Shown: piece after piece, positions 45,421-57,316 of the stretch
How the letters are laid out: the number at the start of each line of letters is the position of its first letter
Position numbering within the stretch: position 1 is the first letter of the stretch
Source of the DNA: Stomoxys calcitrans
Lineage: Eukaryota; Arthropoda; Insecta; Diptera; Muscidae
Reading direction: 5' to 3'
DNA length: 64,000 nt
NCBI RefSeq assembly: GCF_963082655.1
Contig: NC_081552.1
Location: forward strand, 6,076,648 to 6,140,647
Translations under genes and position numbers: made by a program
The notes under the pieces: model-generated
The model's input: the letters and a program-made list of their open reading frames with translations, nothing else
Told to the model about the DNA's origin: nothing
Database searches by the model: none

Positions 45421-46383
45421 TTTTCAGCCCTAACTCGACCTTGGTGTGATTCCAGTGTGAAGTAAACTTGTGACTTTTTTATATCCAAAATCGCAAGCAC
45501 TTGTTTTTATTGCACGGGGAATGCTATCCCTAATCATTTGTATGTTTCTTATTTGTAAGGAATTATTTCCAAAGTTGAACCTTGGCTCTTATTAAAGTTT
45601 AGCAAAGGAACTTCTACATAATTTTTTAACTTTTACATCTCATAATTTTTTAACTTTTTAAATTTCACATAAATATTTCCCCCCTCACTTAAGAATGTGT
45701 TTAAAAAATATTTTCCTAGCTTAAAGGCATACTTGATAATAGGCCCTTTAGTGCAAAAGACACCCACAAATCAAATTAACCCTCTTTTCACCATATTTTC
45801 CTAGCTTCGATAGCTTACTAACTGGGTTAGCTCGAACAGATTTATATCTTAACCAGATGGTGATAAAAGGTCTTTAATTTGAATTCAGGCACGTACACAT
45901 GCGACAAGGTTGCTATTGTGCTTCATACATGCATATACAAGAGCAAAAATATGGCAGCCCCATTGTTGCTGTTGTGTGGCTTTCAATTTGATTGAAGCCA
46001 CTAAAACATTTACACAACGCCTTGCCTTCAAAAACTCGAGCCGCATGACAAAGAAACCTGTCGGGGAATAAATGGGTCAAGGCTAAATGAAACAAAAATC
46101 AAAAATGTTATTGGGGAAATACCACTGAGTTAATAGCAAAAGCAGGGGAGCTGAAATTGGAACAAGGGGAGGAAGAGAGGAAACGAGCGTGAAAGCCATG
46201 TTAAGCAAGTGGTGTTCAAACGTCTCTCGTTTAGACTATGGCCCAATAAAGCGTGAGATATTTTCAGTAAAGAAAAAGGCATTTGAATTTAACGGTTGAC
46301 GTAATAGCGCTAATTAAGCTAAACGAAGCTTTCAGTATTAAATTGTTCAGTATTAAATTGCTGCACTCTCTCTCTTTTTGCAG
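45421..46383. other. Intron sequence before gene 2 exon 2
   Basis: No repeat recognised. It ends in a strong polypyrimidine acceptor, 'ctctctctttttgcag'. Confidence 0.5.
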
Positions 46384-46567
46384 ATACTTATCGGGCACGC
46401 AGCAAACGTGATACCGCTCATTTGGCTTATGATGTTGAATATGCTCAAAAGGAAATATTGCGCGAATTTGGACAACGTGCTTGTATTTTGGAAGAACCAT
46501 GTCGCCTGCATGCCTCACGTCCAGGACATGCCAGTCAAACTCAACCCAATTGGTCGGAGATATTCAG
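46384..46567 (+). CDS. Gene 2, second exon
   Basis: The first two bases AT complete an Asn codon with the A left at 40374. The frame then reads TYRARSKRDTAHLAYDVEYA, QKEILREFGQRACILEEPCR, LHASRPGHASQTQPNWSEIF. A 'G..ACI...C' cysteine pair after an amphipathic helix-like segment is the pattern of DM4/DM12-type insect proteins. The RARSKR stretch could be a basic processing site. It ends AG|gtaggt, two bases into a codon. The next exon should carry the second cysteine pair, which such proteins normally have; I could not find it in the window. The alternative frame of the same segment is open too, but does not join exon 1 in phase. Confidence 0.65.
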
Positions 46568-46571
46568 GTAG

Positions 46572-47360
46572 GTCATTAAACCCCTTTTTTGGGTAAAACA
46601 AAAACAGCACCATCAAAGGATAGCCCCTTCACCTATTGGACAACTTCAATGGCTTCAAAGGTTTATGGCTCATTGGATATGAAGTGCTGCTGGGCAAAGT
46701 GGCATGAATGCTGTTCCTCGTGGAGTACCTACTGCAATTTAAGCGATAATGTTACTGATGGTGATGCAGCGTTTATATGTGTAATGAGCTTCTATATCGT
46801 GTTTTGGCTTTTTCCAAATTGCTTTTACTATTGCCATGGATAACGACGGCGTCATTGCCATTGCCATCACCATCTTGGCTTTGATTACTTGGTGCTTTGT
46901 ACACTTTTGTTAAGATGTCATTGTCAAAATGCATCCATTTGTTACTTGACTGACTGGCAGCGAGGATTCTTTAGTTCAATCACTGCTGCCGAATACCAAA
47001 TGTTTTCCAATCAATTTTTATTTGAAAAATGCCAACTCATTTGTGCATAATTTAATGTCTTATTTTTACTTGTTGCGAGAAATGCTAAACTCTTCCAAGA
47101 TAAACATGGTGAAAACTTTATCCTTGCATTTTGTAAGGATTCCTTGAAGATGAGTCGTCTCTTTTGGGGAAAATAGTCTAATGATCTTTGCCTTGTTTGT
47201 ACGTTTTTAGGAGTGAGCATACAAAATAAGTTTTTTTCTTGAAAGCAATGCAATTTCCTCCCTTTTCGTATAAAATTTTACTAATCATTAGTAAACTAAA
47301 AGAGAAAAAATGAGGAGAGTTGACAAGCTAAAAAAATGAACAAGAAAAGGAATACATAAA
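46572..47360. other. Probable intron of gene 2
   Basis: No repeat or exon recognised. Open frames here lack a phase-compatible acceptor. Confidence 0.4.
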
Positions 47361-47361
47361 A

Positions 47362-47665
47362 CAAGTAAAACGCATTAAATTCGACAGTGCCGAACTTTTG
47401 ATACCCACCACCATGGATATATTTATTATCAAAATTTATTGTAACTCTACTATATCCATATTAGTATCCAAGTATAGCCCGACCTTAATCATTTTTGGTT
47501 CAGGTGCAGCAAAATCGGAAAATAAATGCGCCTTTTATGGTTTTTAGGCCGCAAATCTGAAGATTGGTCGCTATGGAAGCTATTAGATATAGCTTCCATA
47601 GTCCGGTATGGACCTTTTTTGGGACAGATGTTGGGAGCCTTAATACAAATCACTGATGCCAATTT
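47362..47665 (-). mobile_element. Mini-me-like fragment, hairpin end only
   Basis: ACAAGTAAAACGCATT, a damaged hairpin (TTCGACAGTGCCGAA), 'gatacccaccaccatgg' and one unit. It is followed by AT-rich tandem sequence to about 47800. Confidence 0.7.
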
Positions 47666-47802
47666 TTTACAAACATAACATATTGACAAAATTTTCTATT
47701 GAAATCAAATTTTAACATAATTTTCCATAGAAATTAAATTCTTCCAAACATTCTATAGAAACAAAACTTTGGCAAGATTGTCTATAGAAATAAATTTTTT
47801 AC

Positions 47803-48005
47803 AATCGGATATTGTTCGGTTACAGACCGTAGGGTTATGTATTCCTATTAAAAATAGAAGTACAAAAAACCCTTTTTTAAAGATGGGCAGAAAATGTGTT
47901 TTTGCTTTGTAATAGCATTTGACTTGTTTCCTTGGTCAGCACCACCAAACTCGTCAGTAGAATTTGTCTTCTAGGTTGAAAACTATGCTCTTAAGAGTTT
48001 TCCTT
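47803..48005 (+). repeat. Dispersed repeat R-d, copy 2
   Basis: Matches 16262-16425 in several ordered blocks. Confidence 0.5.
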
Positions 48006-48296
48006 TTGTAGAGCACATCCTACTATTACAACAAAACACACTTGCCCAACTGCTACTCGAAGCAGTCGGCGATTGACATATAAGTAAGTTTTCAATGTAA
48101 GCATATTGCAGACTACACTGTTTGCGGTGCGCCGTTTCGTTTACCGCAAAACGTGTAAATAAATTTGTTGATAAAATTTAGTATTAATAGTTGTCATATA
48201 TTGTATTTCCAAAAAAAAAAAAATAGTTCTCTATAGAGAATAAAATCTTCTCAATTTGTTTCAAGGAAAACAAAATATTAGAAAATATCTTTGAAT

Positions 48297-48500
48297 TTAT
48301 TTGTCCAACTGCAACCAATATAGGGTTTATTTTGTTTAAAATAGAAAGCAAAATAAAAACCTTTTAAAAAAAAGTTCTTCGAAAAGATGGTCGCGATTGA
48401 TGCATTGGGCAGGCTACAGATATCGCGATTTCGAAGCTCACCAAGCCTTATAATTAGTCTGCTTTGGCTCAAAAAGATTGCATGCTGTCACCACTCACTA
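48297..48500. repeat. Repeat R-e, left copy
   Basis: It has two parts. 48297-48370 (minus-strand reading 'ccctatattggttgcagttg') is inverted relative to 50015-50090. 48385-48500 (GGTCGCGATTGATGCATTGG, then GGCAGGCT) is direct relative to 49897-50010. Confidence 0.6.
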
Positions 48501-48708
48501 ATTAGTGTGGTGTGCAATGGTAGAAGCATGCCTTCTTGAGACGAACATTGGATCATATTATGGCACCTTTCTTCGAGCGCAGTTAGAAAGAAAAACCACC
48601 AGCAACCGTGAATTTCTCTAACTCAAAAAGAACATCTAGCAACAGCAACACACACAATGCCAAAAACCTGTTACCCAGCAATCTTCGCTTGCCAAAGAGT
48701 CCCGTTTT

Positions 48709-49868
48709 TATATCGGACTTTATCTTGATGTAGTCCCCATATAGACCGATCTACCGATTTAAAGTCTTAGGCCCAAAAAACCACATTTGTTATCCGATTT
48801 TGCTGAAATTTAGGACAGTGAGTTGTGTTAGGCCATTTGACATCCCTCTTCAATCCCCCGATCGGTCCAGATTTGGATATAGCTGCCACATAAACCGATC
48901 TTTCGATTTAAGGTCTTGGGCTCATAAAAGGCACATTTATTGTCCGATGTCGACGAAATTTGAGACAGTGAGTTGTGTTAGGACACTCGCTTCCTTCTTC
49001 AATTTGGCCCCGATCGGTCCAGATTTGGATATAGCTGCCACATAGACCGATTTCTTGATTTAAGGCCTTGGGCTCATAAAAGGCGCATTATTGTCCGATG
49101 TGGACGAAATTTGGGACAGAGAGTTGTGTTAAGCCCTTCGTCATCCTTCTTCAATTTGGCCCGGATTGGTCCTGATTAGGATATTTATTTATTGTCCTAT
49201 GTCACCGAAATTTGAAACAGTGAGTTGTGTTAAGGCCTTCGACATCCTTCCTCAATTCGGCCCATGTCCATGCTGATTTGGATGTAAGTTTGCAAATTTT
49301 GCCCATGCGCATTCCACTAAGGAACTAAAGCAAACTTCTCACATATCAATGAGTGCAGTCCAATTCAAGTTTTAAGCTCAACGATAAGGGGCCTCCTTTT
49401 TATAGCCGAGTCCGAACGGCGTGTCGCAGTGCGACATCTCTTTCGAGAGAAGTTTTACAAGGCGTAGTACCTCACAAATATTGCCAGCATTAGGAGGGGA
49501 AAACCACCGCTGAAAATTTTTTCTGATGGTCTCGCCAGGATTCGAAACCAGGCGTTCAGCGTCACAGGCGGACGTGCTAACCTCTGCGCTAGGGTGGCCT
49601 CCTGCTGATTTGGATATAGCTGTCATATAGACCGATCTCTAATGTCTTGGGCCAATAAAACCGCATTTATTTTACGATTTCGCCAAAATTCGGCACAGTG
49701 AGTAGTGTTAGGCCCTACAACATCCTTCTTCCATTTGGTCCAGATCGGTCCATATAGCTGCTATGGACCGAGCATAAATTAAACATTTCTCACCCACCAC
49801 ATTTCTCAACAGAGGTGGTGGGTATCAAAAGTTCAGCCCGGCCGAACTTAACGCCTTTTTACTTGTTT
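48709..49868 (+). mobile_element. Mini-me-like element split by a SINE
   Basis: About five units ('tttaaggtcttgggctcataa', 'ttggatatagctgccacata') precede the SINE at 49284-49602. One more unit, GGTGGTGGGTATC, the hairpin TTCAGCCCGGCCGAA and 'cttaacgcctttttacttg' follow it. The 5' end and core are missing. Confidence 0.85.
49284..49602 (-). mobile_element. tRNA-derived SINE with perfect 13-bp target duplication
   Basis: The minus-strand head AGGAGGCCACCCTAGCGCAG contains the A box TAGCGCAGAGG. TTTCGAATCCTGG, about 45 nt on, is the B box. The body is about 250 bp. TGCTGATTTGGAT flanks it at 49271-49283 and 49603-49615. This is the best copy for defining the family. Confidence 0.9.
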
Positions 49869-49896
49869 TATTTATTTCTATTATTTATTATTTAGG

Positions 49897-50090
49897 AAAA
49901 AAGTGGTCGCGATTGATGCATTGGGCAGGCTGCAGAGATCACGATTTCGAAGCTAACCAAGCTACATCATCAGTCTGCTTTGCCCCAAAAAGATTACATT
50001 CTCACTAATTAGTGAGGTTTTTTTTTTTCTTTCTTTTTTAAATAGAAACAAAAACAATCTCTATATTGGTTCCAGCTGGACAAATAAATC
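49897..50090. repeat. Repeat R-e, right copy
   Basis: 49897-50010 repeats 48385-48500 directly. 50015-50090 is the inverted partner of 48297-48370. Confidence 0.6.
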
Positions 50091-50180
50091 CAAAAACAAA
50101 ATGAAACAACTAAAATAAAGTAAAGCAAAGCTAAATTAAAAAAGTCTATAAAACACATTTTAACAAAATGTTTTGTAAAA

Positions 50181-50988
50181 CAAGTAAAAGCATGCTAAGT
50201 TCGGACGGGCCGAATCTTACATCCCCACCCATGCTGGAGGGCCACGTTCTTTGCACGTTATCTCATCTCATGCATTTGTGCACAATTTTACAAATTCAAA
50301 TTCATTTAAATTTCAAATCGGATAAGAAAGGAAGTTAGATCGGGAGATCGGTTTATATGGTAGTTGTTTCAGGTAATGGACCCATTCAGACCATATTTGG
50401 CACGTATGTTAAAGGTCATAGGAGAAACCATTACACAAAATTTTCACCAAATCGAAATAGAATTGCGAGAATCTTGCGCTCAAGAAGTATAATCGGGAGA
50501 TCGATTTGTATGGGAGCTGTATTGGAGGTCATATTAGTATGTTAGAGATCATAAAAAAATCACTGTGCAAAATTTCAACCAAACCGGATAAGAATTTCGC
50601 CCTCTTGAGGCTCACGAGTTATAATCCGGAGATCGTTTTATATGGGAGTCATATCAGGTTTTAGACCAATTGGACCACACTTGGCATATCTGTTAAGTGT
50701 CATAGAAAACGTCAGAGTACAAAATTTCAGCCAAATCGAATCAATTCAGATAAATCGGATAATTCCAACCCACCTACACGTATAGGAAGTATTTGTGCAG
50801 ATAATCAAGTGTTTTGCTTTACTCTTCGAAAGTATGCGTACTTTCCACAGACGGACTGACGGAAGGACTTCAAATATCATTACGACCAAGAATATATATA
50901 CTTTATGGGGTCTTAGACCAATATTTCGATGTGTTACGAACAGAATGACGATGTTAGTATACACCCATCCTATGGTGCAGGGTAGTAG
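50181..50988 (-). mobile_element. Mini-me-like element
   Basis: ACAAGTAAAAGCATGC, hairpin TTCGGACGGGCCGAA, four inner units, a degraded GTCY tract at about 50840, (TA)n and 'acacccatcctatggtg'. Confidence 0.8.
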
Positions 50989-51078
50989 AATACGAATCTT
51001 ATATCAAAAGTCTCAAGAGGGCCAACCATCCCCCAAACGGAAAGTACACCTATAGAAGCGATATGAGACTTAACAATT

Positions 51079-51771
51079 AAAAGTGTGCTAAGTTCGGCCG
51101 GGCCGAATCTTGGAAACCCACCACCATGGATTCTGTTAAAAATTTGTACAAAGTTATAGGGCATAATTTTATTCTACATACCAAACTTTTGTCAAACCAG
51201 CAAAAATTAAGCTTCTAGGAACCGAATAAGGATGATCGAGAGACCGGTTTACATGGGAACTATATCAGGTTATAAACCGATTTTGGCCGTACTTGGCACA
51301 GTTGTTGGAAGTCATAACAAAACACCATATGCGAAATTTCAGCCAAATCGAACAAAAAATGTGGCTTAAGAAGTCAAATCGGGAGATCGGTTTATATGGG
51401 AGCTATATCAGGTTAATGACCGATTCCGACCGTACTTGGCACAGTTGTTGAAAGTAAAAAAAAACACTACATGCAAAATTTCAGCCAAATCGGACAAAAA
51501 TTATGGCTTCCAGAGGCATAAGAAGTCAAACCGGGAGATCGGTTTACATGGGAGTTGTATCTAAATCTGAACCGATATGGCCCATTCGCAATCCCCAATG
51601 ATCTACATCGATATTAAGTATCTGTGTAAAATTTCAAGCGGCTAGCCTTACGCGTTGGACCTCTATCGTGATTTCTACAGACGGACGGATTGACGGACAA
51701 GGCTAGATCGATTCGGAACGACGAGACGATCAGATTAGTTTACCCTTATCCTATAGTGGTGGGTATAAATA
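51079..51771 (-). mobile_element. Mini-me-like element, subfamily with CCCACCACCATGG
   Basis: Hairpin TTCGGCCGGGCCGAA, then three units spaced 143 and 152 bp, a degraded core at about 51680-51735 and 'cctatagtggtgggtata'. It is close to the copies at 9655 and 12464. Confidence 0.85.
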
Positions 51772-52058
51772 AGTATTAGAGATAACATGAGGATCAAATA
51801 AAAGATCATTGGAAGTGGAGTAGGTACGTGATTTTAATTTTAGACACAAAATGTCTAGAAAGCCGCACGACTTAGAAAAAAAAAAAACCAAAACTGACGA
51901 GTAGTTCGACAGGGACTGAAATAAAAGACATTTGAAAGTAGAGAACAAATATTAGAGACAAAGTGTCCTAGGTCTGCCAAATATATCCCAAATGCTCACG
52001 CAAAACAAGCGGGAAAATGTGGGACTTAAATGAAGCAATTCCCGATTGTTTCTCTTTC

Positions 52059-52335
52059 GAGACAAGCTCAATGATCGGAGGTTCTCTTTGCAAGTGGGAT
52101 AGGAAAGCCTGAGACTCAATACACACCAACCACTATGAGACGCGTTTTGTAATTTGGTTACAATTACTCATAAGCCATATTAGGTGTGAATGCTTCAAGG
52201 TCCGTACGTTGGTATGTTGTACTTTCATCTAATTTATTGCGAAAACGCTTTGATGATACAAGTGGTGTGTGTTGCGTCTCTGTCTTTCCTTTTCCATTTG
52301 TAGAGAGAATCTCCGATCATTGATCTCGTCTCATA
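52059..52335 (+). mobile_element. Foldback MITE with inverted arms of about 70 bp
   Basis: The left arm 52061-52133 (CTCAATGATCGGAG onward) is the inverse of the right arm 52261-52332 (CTCCGATCATTGATCTCG at the end), with scattered mismatches. The middle is about 125 bp and non-coding. A partial copy is at 11291-11475. Confidence 0.75.
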
Positions 52336-53058
52336 GGAGAAACAAACAGGAATTGTGAAATAATAATCTTCACCTCAATAGGCAAAAAACAACAGACTTG
52401 GAAATGATTAAATGAAGCACTTTGTGAGTAATGTACGAATCTTATATACGGATTTGGTGACAAGTTTCTGGGGTCTGCCACAAAACCCCTCTAACGGACA
52501 TGCAGGCCGATCGGGACAAAACGGGACTCAAATTAAGGAACTTTGATAGTAAGGTACAAATCATACATCCAAATTTGGAACAAGGTTTATCCCGCTAGAA
52601 CCTGTGGGACTTTGAAACTATTCTATCGGAAATAGTATGTATTTGAATAAAACCTACGATAAACAAATAAAGTACTGAAGATCTTCGAAAGACCCATAGC
52701 TCTGTGCACAGGCACTGACAGCTAGTTTTCTATAAAACATTTTCTTTCAAATATTTTTCTTTTCTTTATTGGCAACCCTTATCCACTGCCTGCATAACCC
52801 TCAACTGATTAGGGTTTATTGTTAATATACGCAGAATACGAAAACAAAACTTTTGCCATCCTCGCCATTTCTACAGTTTGTACCATAAACTGTTCTTAGT
52901 ATTTAATTCCAACAAAGGAAAGCAAAATAAAACAGAATTTTATTTTTATATCTCATAATTTTACAACCCCTCGATGACAATATACATAAATTACAGCATA
53001 GAAAATCAATAAAAAAAAGTTATTGTTGCAAACTTTTAGTAACAGTGGGATTCTTTGT
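52336..53058. other. Unassigned AT-rich sequence
   Basis: A weak family C-like unit at about 52430-52580 ('gggactcaaattaagg'); nothing else. Confidence 0.4.
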
Positions 53059-53895
53059 TTTTATACCCTCCGCCATACGATGGGGGTAAACTAATTTCGT
53101 CATTCTGTTTGTAACACCTCGAAATATGAATCTAAGACCCCATAGAGTATATATAATCTTGATCGTCATGACATTTTAAGTCGATCTAGCCATGTTTGTC
53201 CGTCCGTCGGTCTGTCGAAACCACGCTATATTTCGTAGGAGTAAAGCTAGGCGCTTTGTAGTTTATTTATTTACACCCACACAAGAAGAATATAAAATTC
53301 TTATAATTAAAGTACCTGCGATTTCCCCAACAATTACCCAAACACTTTTTATTAGTGTAGGTCGGTTGGGATTTGAAAAGGAGCAAACCGGTCCATGTTT
53401 TGATATAGCTGTCATATAAACCGATCTTGGGTCTTGACTTCATGAACCGCTGGAGGGCGCAATACTCATCCGATTTGACGGAAATTTTGTATGAAATGTT
53501 GTTGCAATTCTCATCCGATTTGGCAGAAATTTTGAACAACGGCTTCTCCCATGCCCTTCAACATACGTGTCCAATATGGTCTGAATCGATCTATAGCTCT
53601 ATAGATACAGCTCCCATATAAAACGATCTCCCGATTTTGCTTCTTGAGCCCCTACAAGGCGCGTTTCTTATTCGAATAGACTGAAATATTACACAATGAC
53701 TTCTACAATGTTCAGCATTCAATTATGGTGCGAATTGGACTATAACTTGATATAGCTCCAATAGCATAATAGTTCTTATTCATTATTCTTTGTTTGCCTA
53801 AAAGCAGATGCCACGCAAAGAACTCGACAAATTCGATCCATGATGGAGGGTATATAAGATTCGCCCCGGCCGAACTTAGCACGCTCTTACTTGTG
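53059..53895 (+). mobile_element. Mini-me-like element
   Basis: TATACCCTCCGCCATA, short (TA)n, core, GTCCGTCCGTCGGTCTGTC, then three units, CATGATGGAGGGTATA and the hairpin TTCGCCCCGGCCGAA. A foreign stretch at about 53260-53330 interrupts the usual 'gcttgaaattttgcac' segment. Confidence 0.85.
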
Positions 53896-54423
53896 TTTTT
53901 TTTTTAATTTTGGGTGACTTGCAAGCCACAAGACACTGACCTTACTCAAAACTTAAAGCGTTGAGGTACTAAGAAAACAAAGACGGTTAAGTAAAAAAAA
54001 AGAAGGAATATGATTTGAAAATAAAGCAACATCATTTCTCTTTAATTCTGGTACTTTGTAATTATGAAAAAATTTAAAACAAATACCAGGCAAATACCAG
54101 GAAGTTACTTTTTTAGTGTTAAGGCCGGTACTATATTCGTTTTTCGCTTTAAAACTCCATAAAAAAAAAAAACAAACCGAAAAATTTGCCGGTATGTATT
54201 CGTTTGGTCGTAACTTGTTTTTTCATCTAGGAAAAATTTACATTTTGGGACGCCCATTGAGAGCACAACCACAGTCGCTGTGCAACAAGTCATTTTCTTA
54301 TGCAAAATAAACGCGTTCGCCAAATTGTAACTGAGTGTTGTTAATGTTAGTGATGTTGCTCACATGTATTTACTCTGGGTGGAAAAAAATAAAGTATTTG
54401 TGTATGCATACATAAGAACGTAT

Positions 54424-55395
54424 TTTTATACCCTCCACCATAGGATGGGGGGTATACTAATTTCGTCATTCTGTTTGTAACTACTCGAAATATTCGTCTT
54501 AGACCCCATAAAGTATATATATTTATGATCGTCGCGACATTTTATGTCGATCTAGCCATGTCCGTCCGTCTGTCTGTCGAACGAACGCTAACTTCCGAAG
54601 GAATAAAGCTAGCCGCTTGAAATTTTGCAAAAATACTTCTTATTAGTGTACAGTACGTCGGTTGGTATTGTAAATGGGCCATATCGGTCCATGTTTTGAT
54701 ATAGCTGCCACATAAACCGATCTTGGGTCTTGACTTCTTGGGCCTCTAGAGTGTGCAATTCTTATCCGATTGGAATGAAATTTTGCACGACGTGTTTTGT
54801 TATGATATCCAACAACTGTGCCAAGTATGGTTCAAATCGGTTCATAACGTGATATAGCTGTCATATAAACAGATCTGGGAACTTGACTTCTTGAGCTTGC
54901 CTGGAATTTTGTACGACAGGTCCTCTCATGACCATCAACATACGTGTTTATTATGGTCTGAATCGGTCTATAGCCTGATACAGCTCCCATATAAATCGAT
55001 CTTTTTATTTTACTTCTTGAGCCCCCAAAGGGCGCAATTCTTATTCGAATTGGCTGACATTTTACACAGGTCTCCAACATATAATTTAATTGTGGTCCAA
55101 ACCGGACCATATCTTGATATCGCTCTAATAGCAGAGCAAATCTTTTCTTATATCCTTTTTTTGCCTGAGAAGAGATGCTGGGAAAAGAACTCGACCGATC
55201 TCCCGATTTTGCTCCTTGAGCCCCTACAAGGCGCTAGTCTTATCCGAATGGACTGACAAATTTCACAATCGGACTGTTACTTGATATAGCTCCAAAGCAT
55301 AACAGTTCTTATTCACTATTTTTTGATTGCCTAAAAAGAGATAAAGCGCAAAGAAATCGACAAATGCGGCGAACATAGCACGCTCTTACTTGAAA
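54424..55395 (+). mobile_element. Mini-me-like element with deletion
   Basis: TATACCCTCCACCATAGG, core, a 19-bp GTCY tract (54560-54578). Two units are spaced 153 bp (54719, 54872); the next is 27 bp short. The right end is damaged and lacks the hairpin, ending 'agcacgctcttacttg'. Confidence 0.85.
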
Positions 55396-55970
55396 ACTTA
55401 TAACATTTGCTAATTATTTTTACAAATAAATGCTGCATTTGTCTCTTTTTAAATTTTTTTGTGTTTCATTATTTTTTAATTAAGAAGGGGTGGGTTTTGG
55501 TTGAGTACGACCCACACACTCACATTTGTGTGTACACATGCACGTTAGCTGCTGATAAGTTAATTGGCAAAATTTTTGCCAAAGGGACCCAAAAACAAAT
55601 CAAATGTGGTAACCTTGTCCAACTACCAAAAGAACGAATTTCGGACATTTTTTCACAAAAAAGAATGTAGTAATAGCCTTTTGAATGTACAACAAGCCGG
55701 TTACAGGCTTAGGTGTATTTCCATTGTGGCATGGGTCGGATTAATATCAGCACCCTCTTTTCATCCTAACCTAACCTAAAACAAATATATTTGTTTTTTT
55801 AAGCTGATATTTGATGATGAATGAATTATTTCTAATTGGAATTTGTAAGTTGCTGGCATAAAAATATCATCTTAACTATTTCACACTTTTTCCCTTTACA
55901 ATTTTAAATATGAAGTTTAGCTCTTGATAAAAATACCAGCCCTAAATCAAAACGGAAGATTAAAGGTACG
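55396..55970. other. Unassigned AT-rich sequence
   Basis: No gene recognised. Confidence 0.4.
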
Positions 55971-56357
55971 TTTAGATAAATCAAATATTTCACCCAACTT
56001 ATTTTTGCGCAAACATGTCAAATTCACATTAGAAACACTTATTTAACACGTTTTGTTTGTTTAAAAAACAAATCAAATAGCGTTAGCATTAGACTTAAAA
56101 ATGATTTTTATTTGCCCTACATTCGATTGCATGTAAAATTTGTATTTTCTAGTTTGACCTAACATTTTTTTGGTTTTGTAGGCCAAATAAAAGGCTTTAT
56201 TTTATCTAATGGTTGAAGCTATTTGATTTGTGTTTGGACAAACAAAATGTGATTAATGTGAATATTAAATCAAAAATGTACGAATATGACATATGACATG
56301 GGCAAAAATGAGAAAACAAAATGGATCAAATATTTGACTAATCTGAACGTACCTTTA
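55971..56357. mobile_element. MITE with TAAAGGTACGTT terminal inverted repeats
   Basis: The first ~31 bp (TAAAGGTACGTTTAGATAAA...) and last ~31 bp (ending AATCTGAACGTACCTTTA) are inverted copies with a few mismatches. Length 387 bp, no coding frame. Only one copy in the window, so family status is inferred. Confidence 0.7.
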
Positions 56358-56368
56358 GTTTAGAATTA

Positions 56369-56605
56369 TTGGGTTGCCCAAAAAGTAATTGAGGATTTTT
56401 TAAAAGAAAGTAAATGCATTTTTAATAAAACTTAGAATGAACTTTATTCAAATATAATTTTTTTACACTTTTTTTCTAAAGCAAGCTAAAAGTAACAGCT
56501 GATAACTGACAGAAGAAAGAATGCAATTACAGAGTCACAAGCTGTGAAAAAATTTGTCAACGCCGACTATATGAAAAATTCGCAATTACTTTTTGAGCAA
56601 CCCAA
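56369..56605 (-). mobile_element. Mariner-type MITE, copy 3
   Basis: 237 bp, same ends and interior as the copies at 15742 and 17448 but in the other orientation, flanked by TA at 56367-56368 and 56606-56607. Confidence 0.85.
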
Positions 56606-56607
56606 TA

Positions 56608-57316
56608 TTTAGAATGTTTTTCTTGTGATTTGATTTTCTCAATTCTTCTTCCATGTAAACACAAAATGAAGTTTTTTTTACGTTTCCATAGCCCTTTGAT
56701 TCTTGTTTTGGGTAAACACAAAAACAAATATATATTTTTGTTTTCTTGTTAGTGCGAATATCATCTACTTTCTCAATTTTTCTTTTGTTGTTTCTTCGAG
56801 ACGAGGTCAATATCAGCATGTTTTCATATAAAAACAAAAAATATAATATTTTTTTTTCATTTCAAGTTTTCATAGAAATAGAATTGAACCCCTGGCATCT
56901 TGGCTTTTGTTGATGGTTGTGATATTTTTTTGTTGAAACTCAACAAGTATGTACCTAGCGATCGGCACCCGCGAGCAACAATTATGTGTACACACACACA
57001 TTTACATATGTGGCTGCAGCCAATAAGTACATGCCTAATTCCACACACTCAGCCACACACAAACGTCATTAGCTATGTTCGGGAACTCAAAAATTTGCAC
57101 AAATTTTTACTGGAAGTTGTTCGCGTACTTTATTTGCCAGCAGAAGTGAGTGCGAGAGAGAGCAAATTTTGACAGTTAGAAAATAGAGAACCTGCAAATG
57201 TCTACTGGGACTTTTTACTAGCAGAAATTCGCAACTTTTAACAGATGTTTTGTAAAGATCAGCTGTTTTATGAAAAGCAACCGTTACATGAAAATACAAA
57301 AGCGAACGCCAAAATG
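56608..57316. other. Unassigned AT-rich sequence
   Basis: Open frames on both strands look like chance. Confidence 0.4.

Noticed and set aside
46378..46596. Longer open frame across gene 2 exon 2 in another phase
   Set aside because: It does not join the first exon in phase and lacks the cysteine pattern; the shorter spliced frame explains the sequence better.
49500..49602. tRNA gene on the minus strand
   Set aside because: It is the head of a SINE, shown by the body and the 13-bp target duplication.
56857..57172. Overlapping open frames on both strands
   Set aside because: No motif, no splice context and no repeat support; probably chance.
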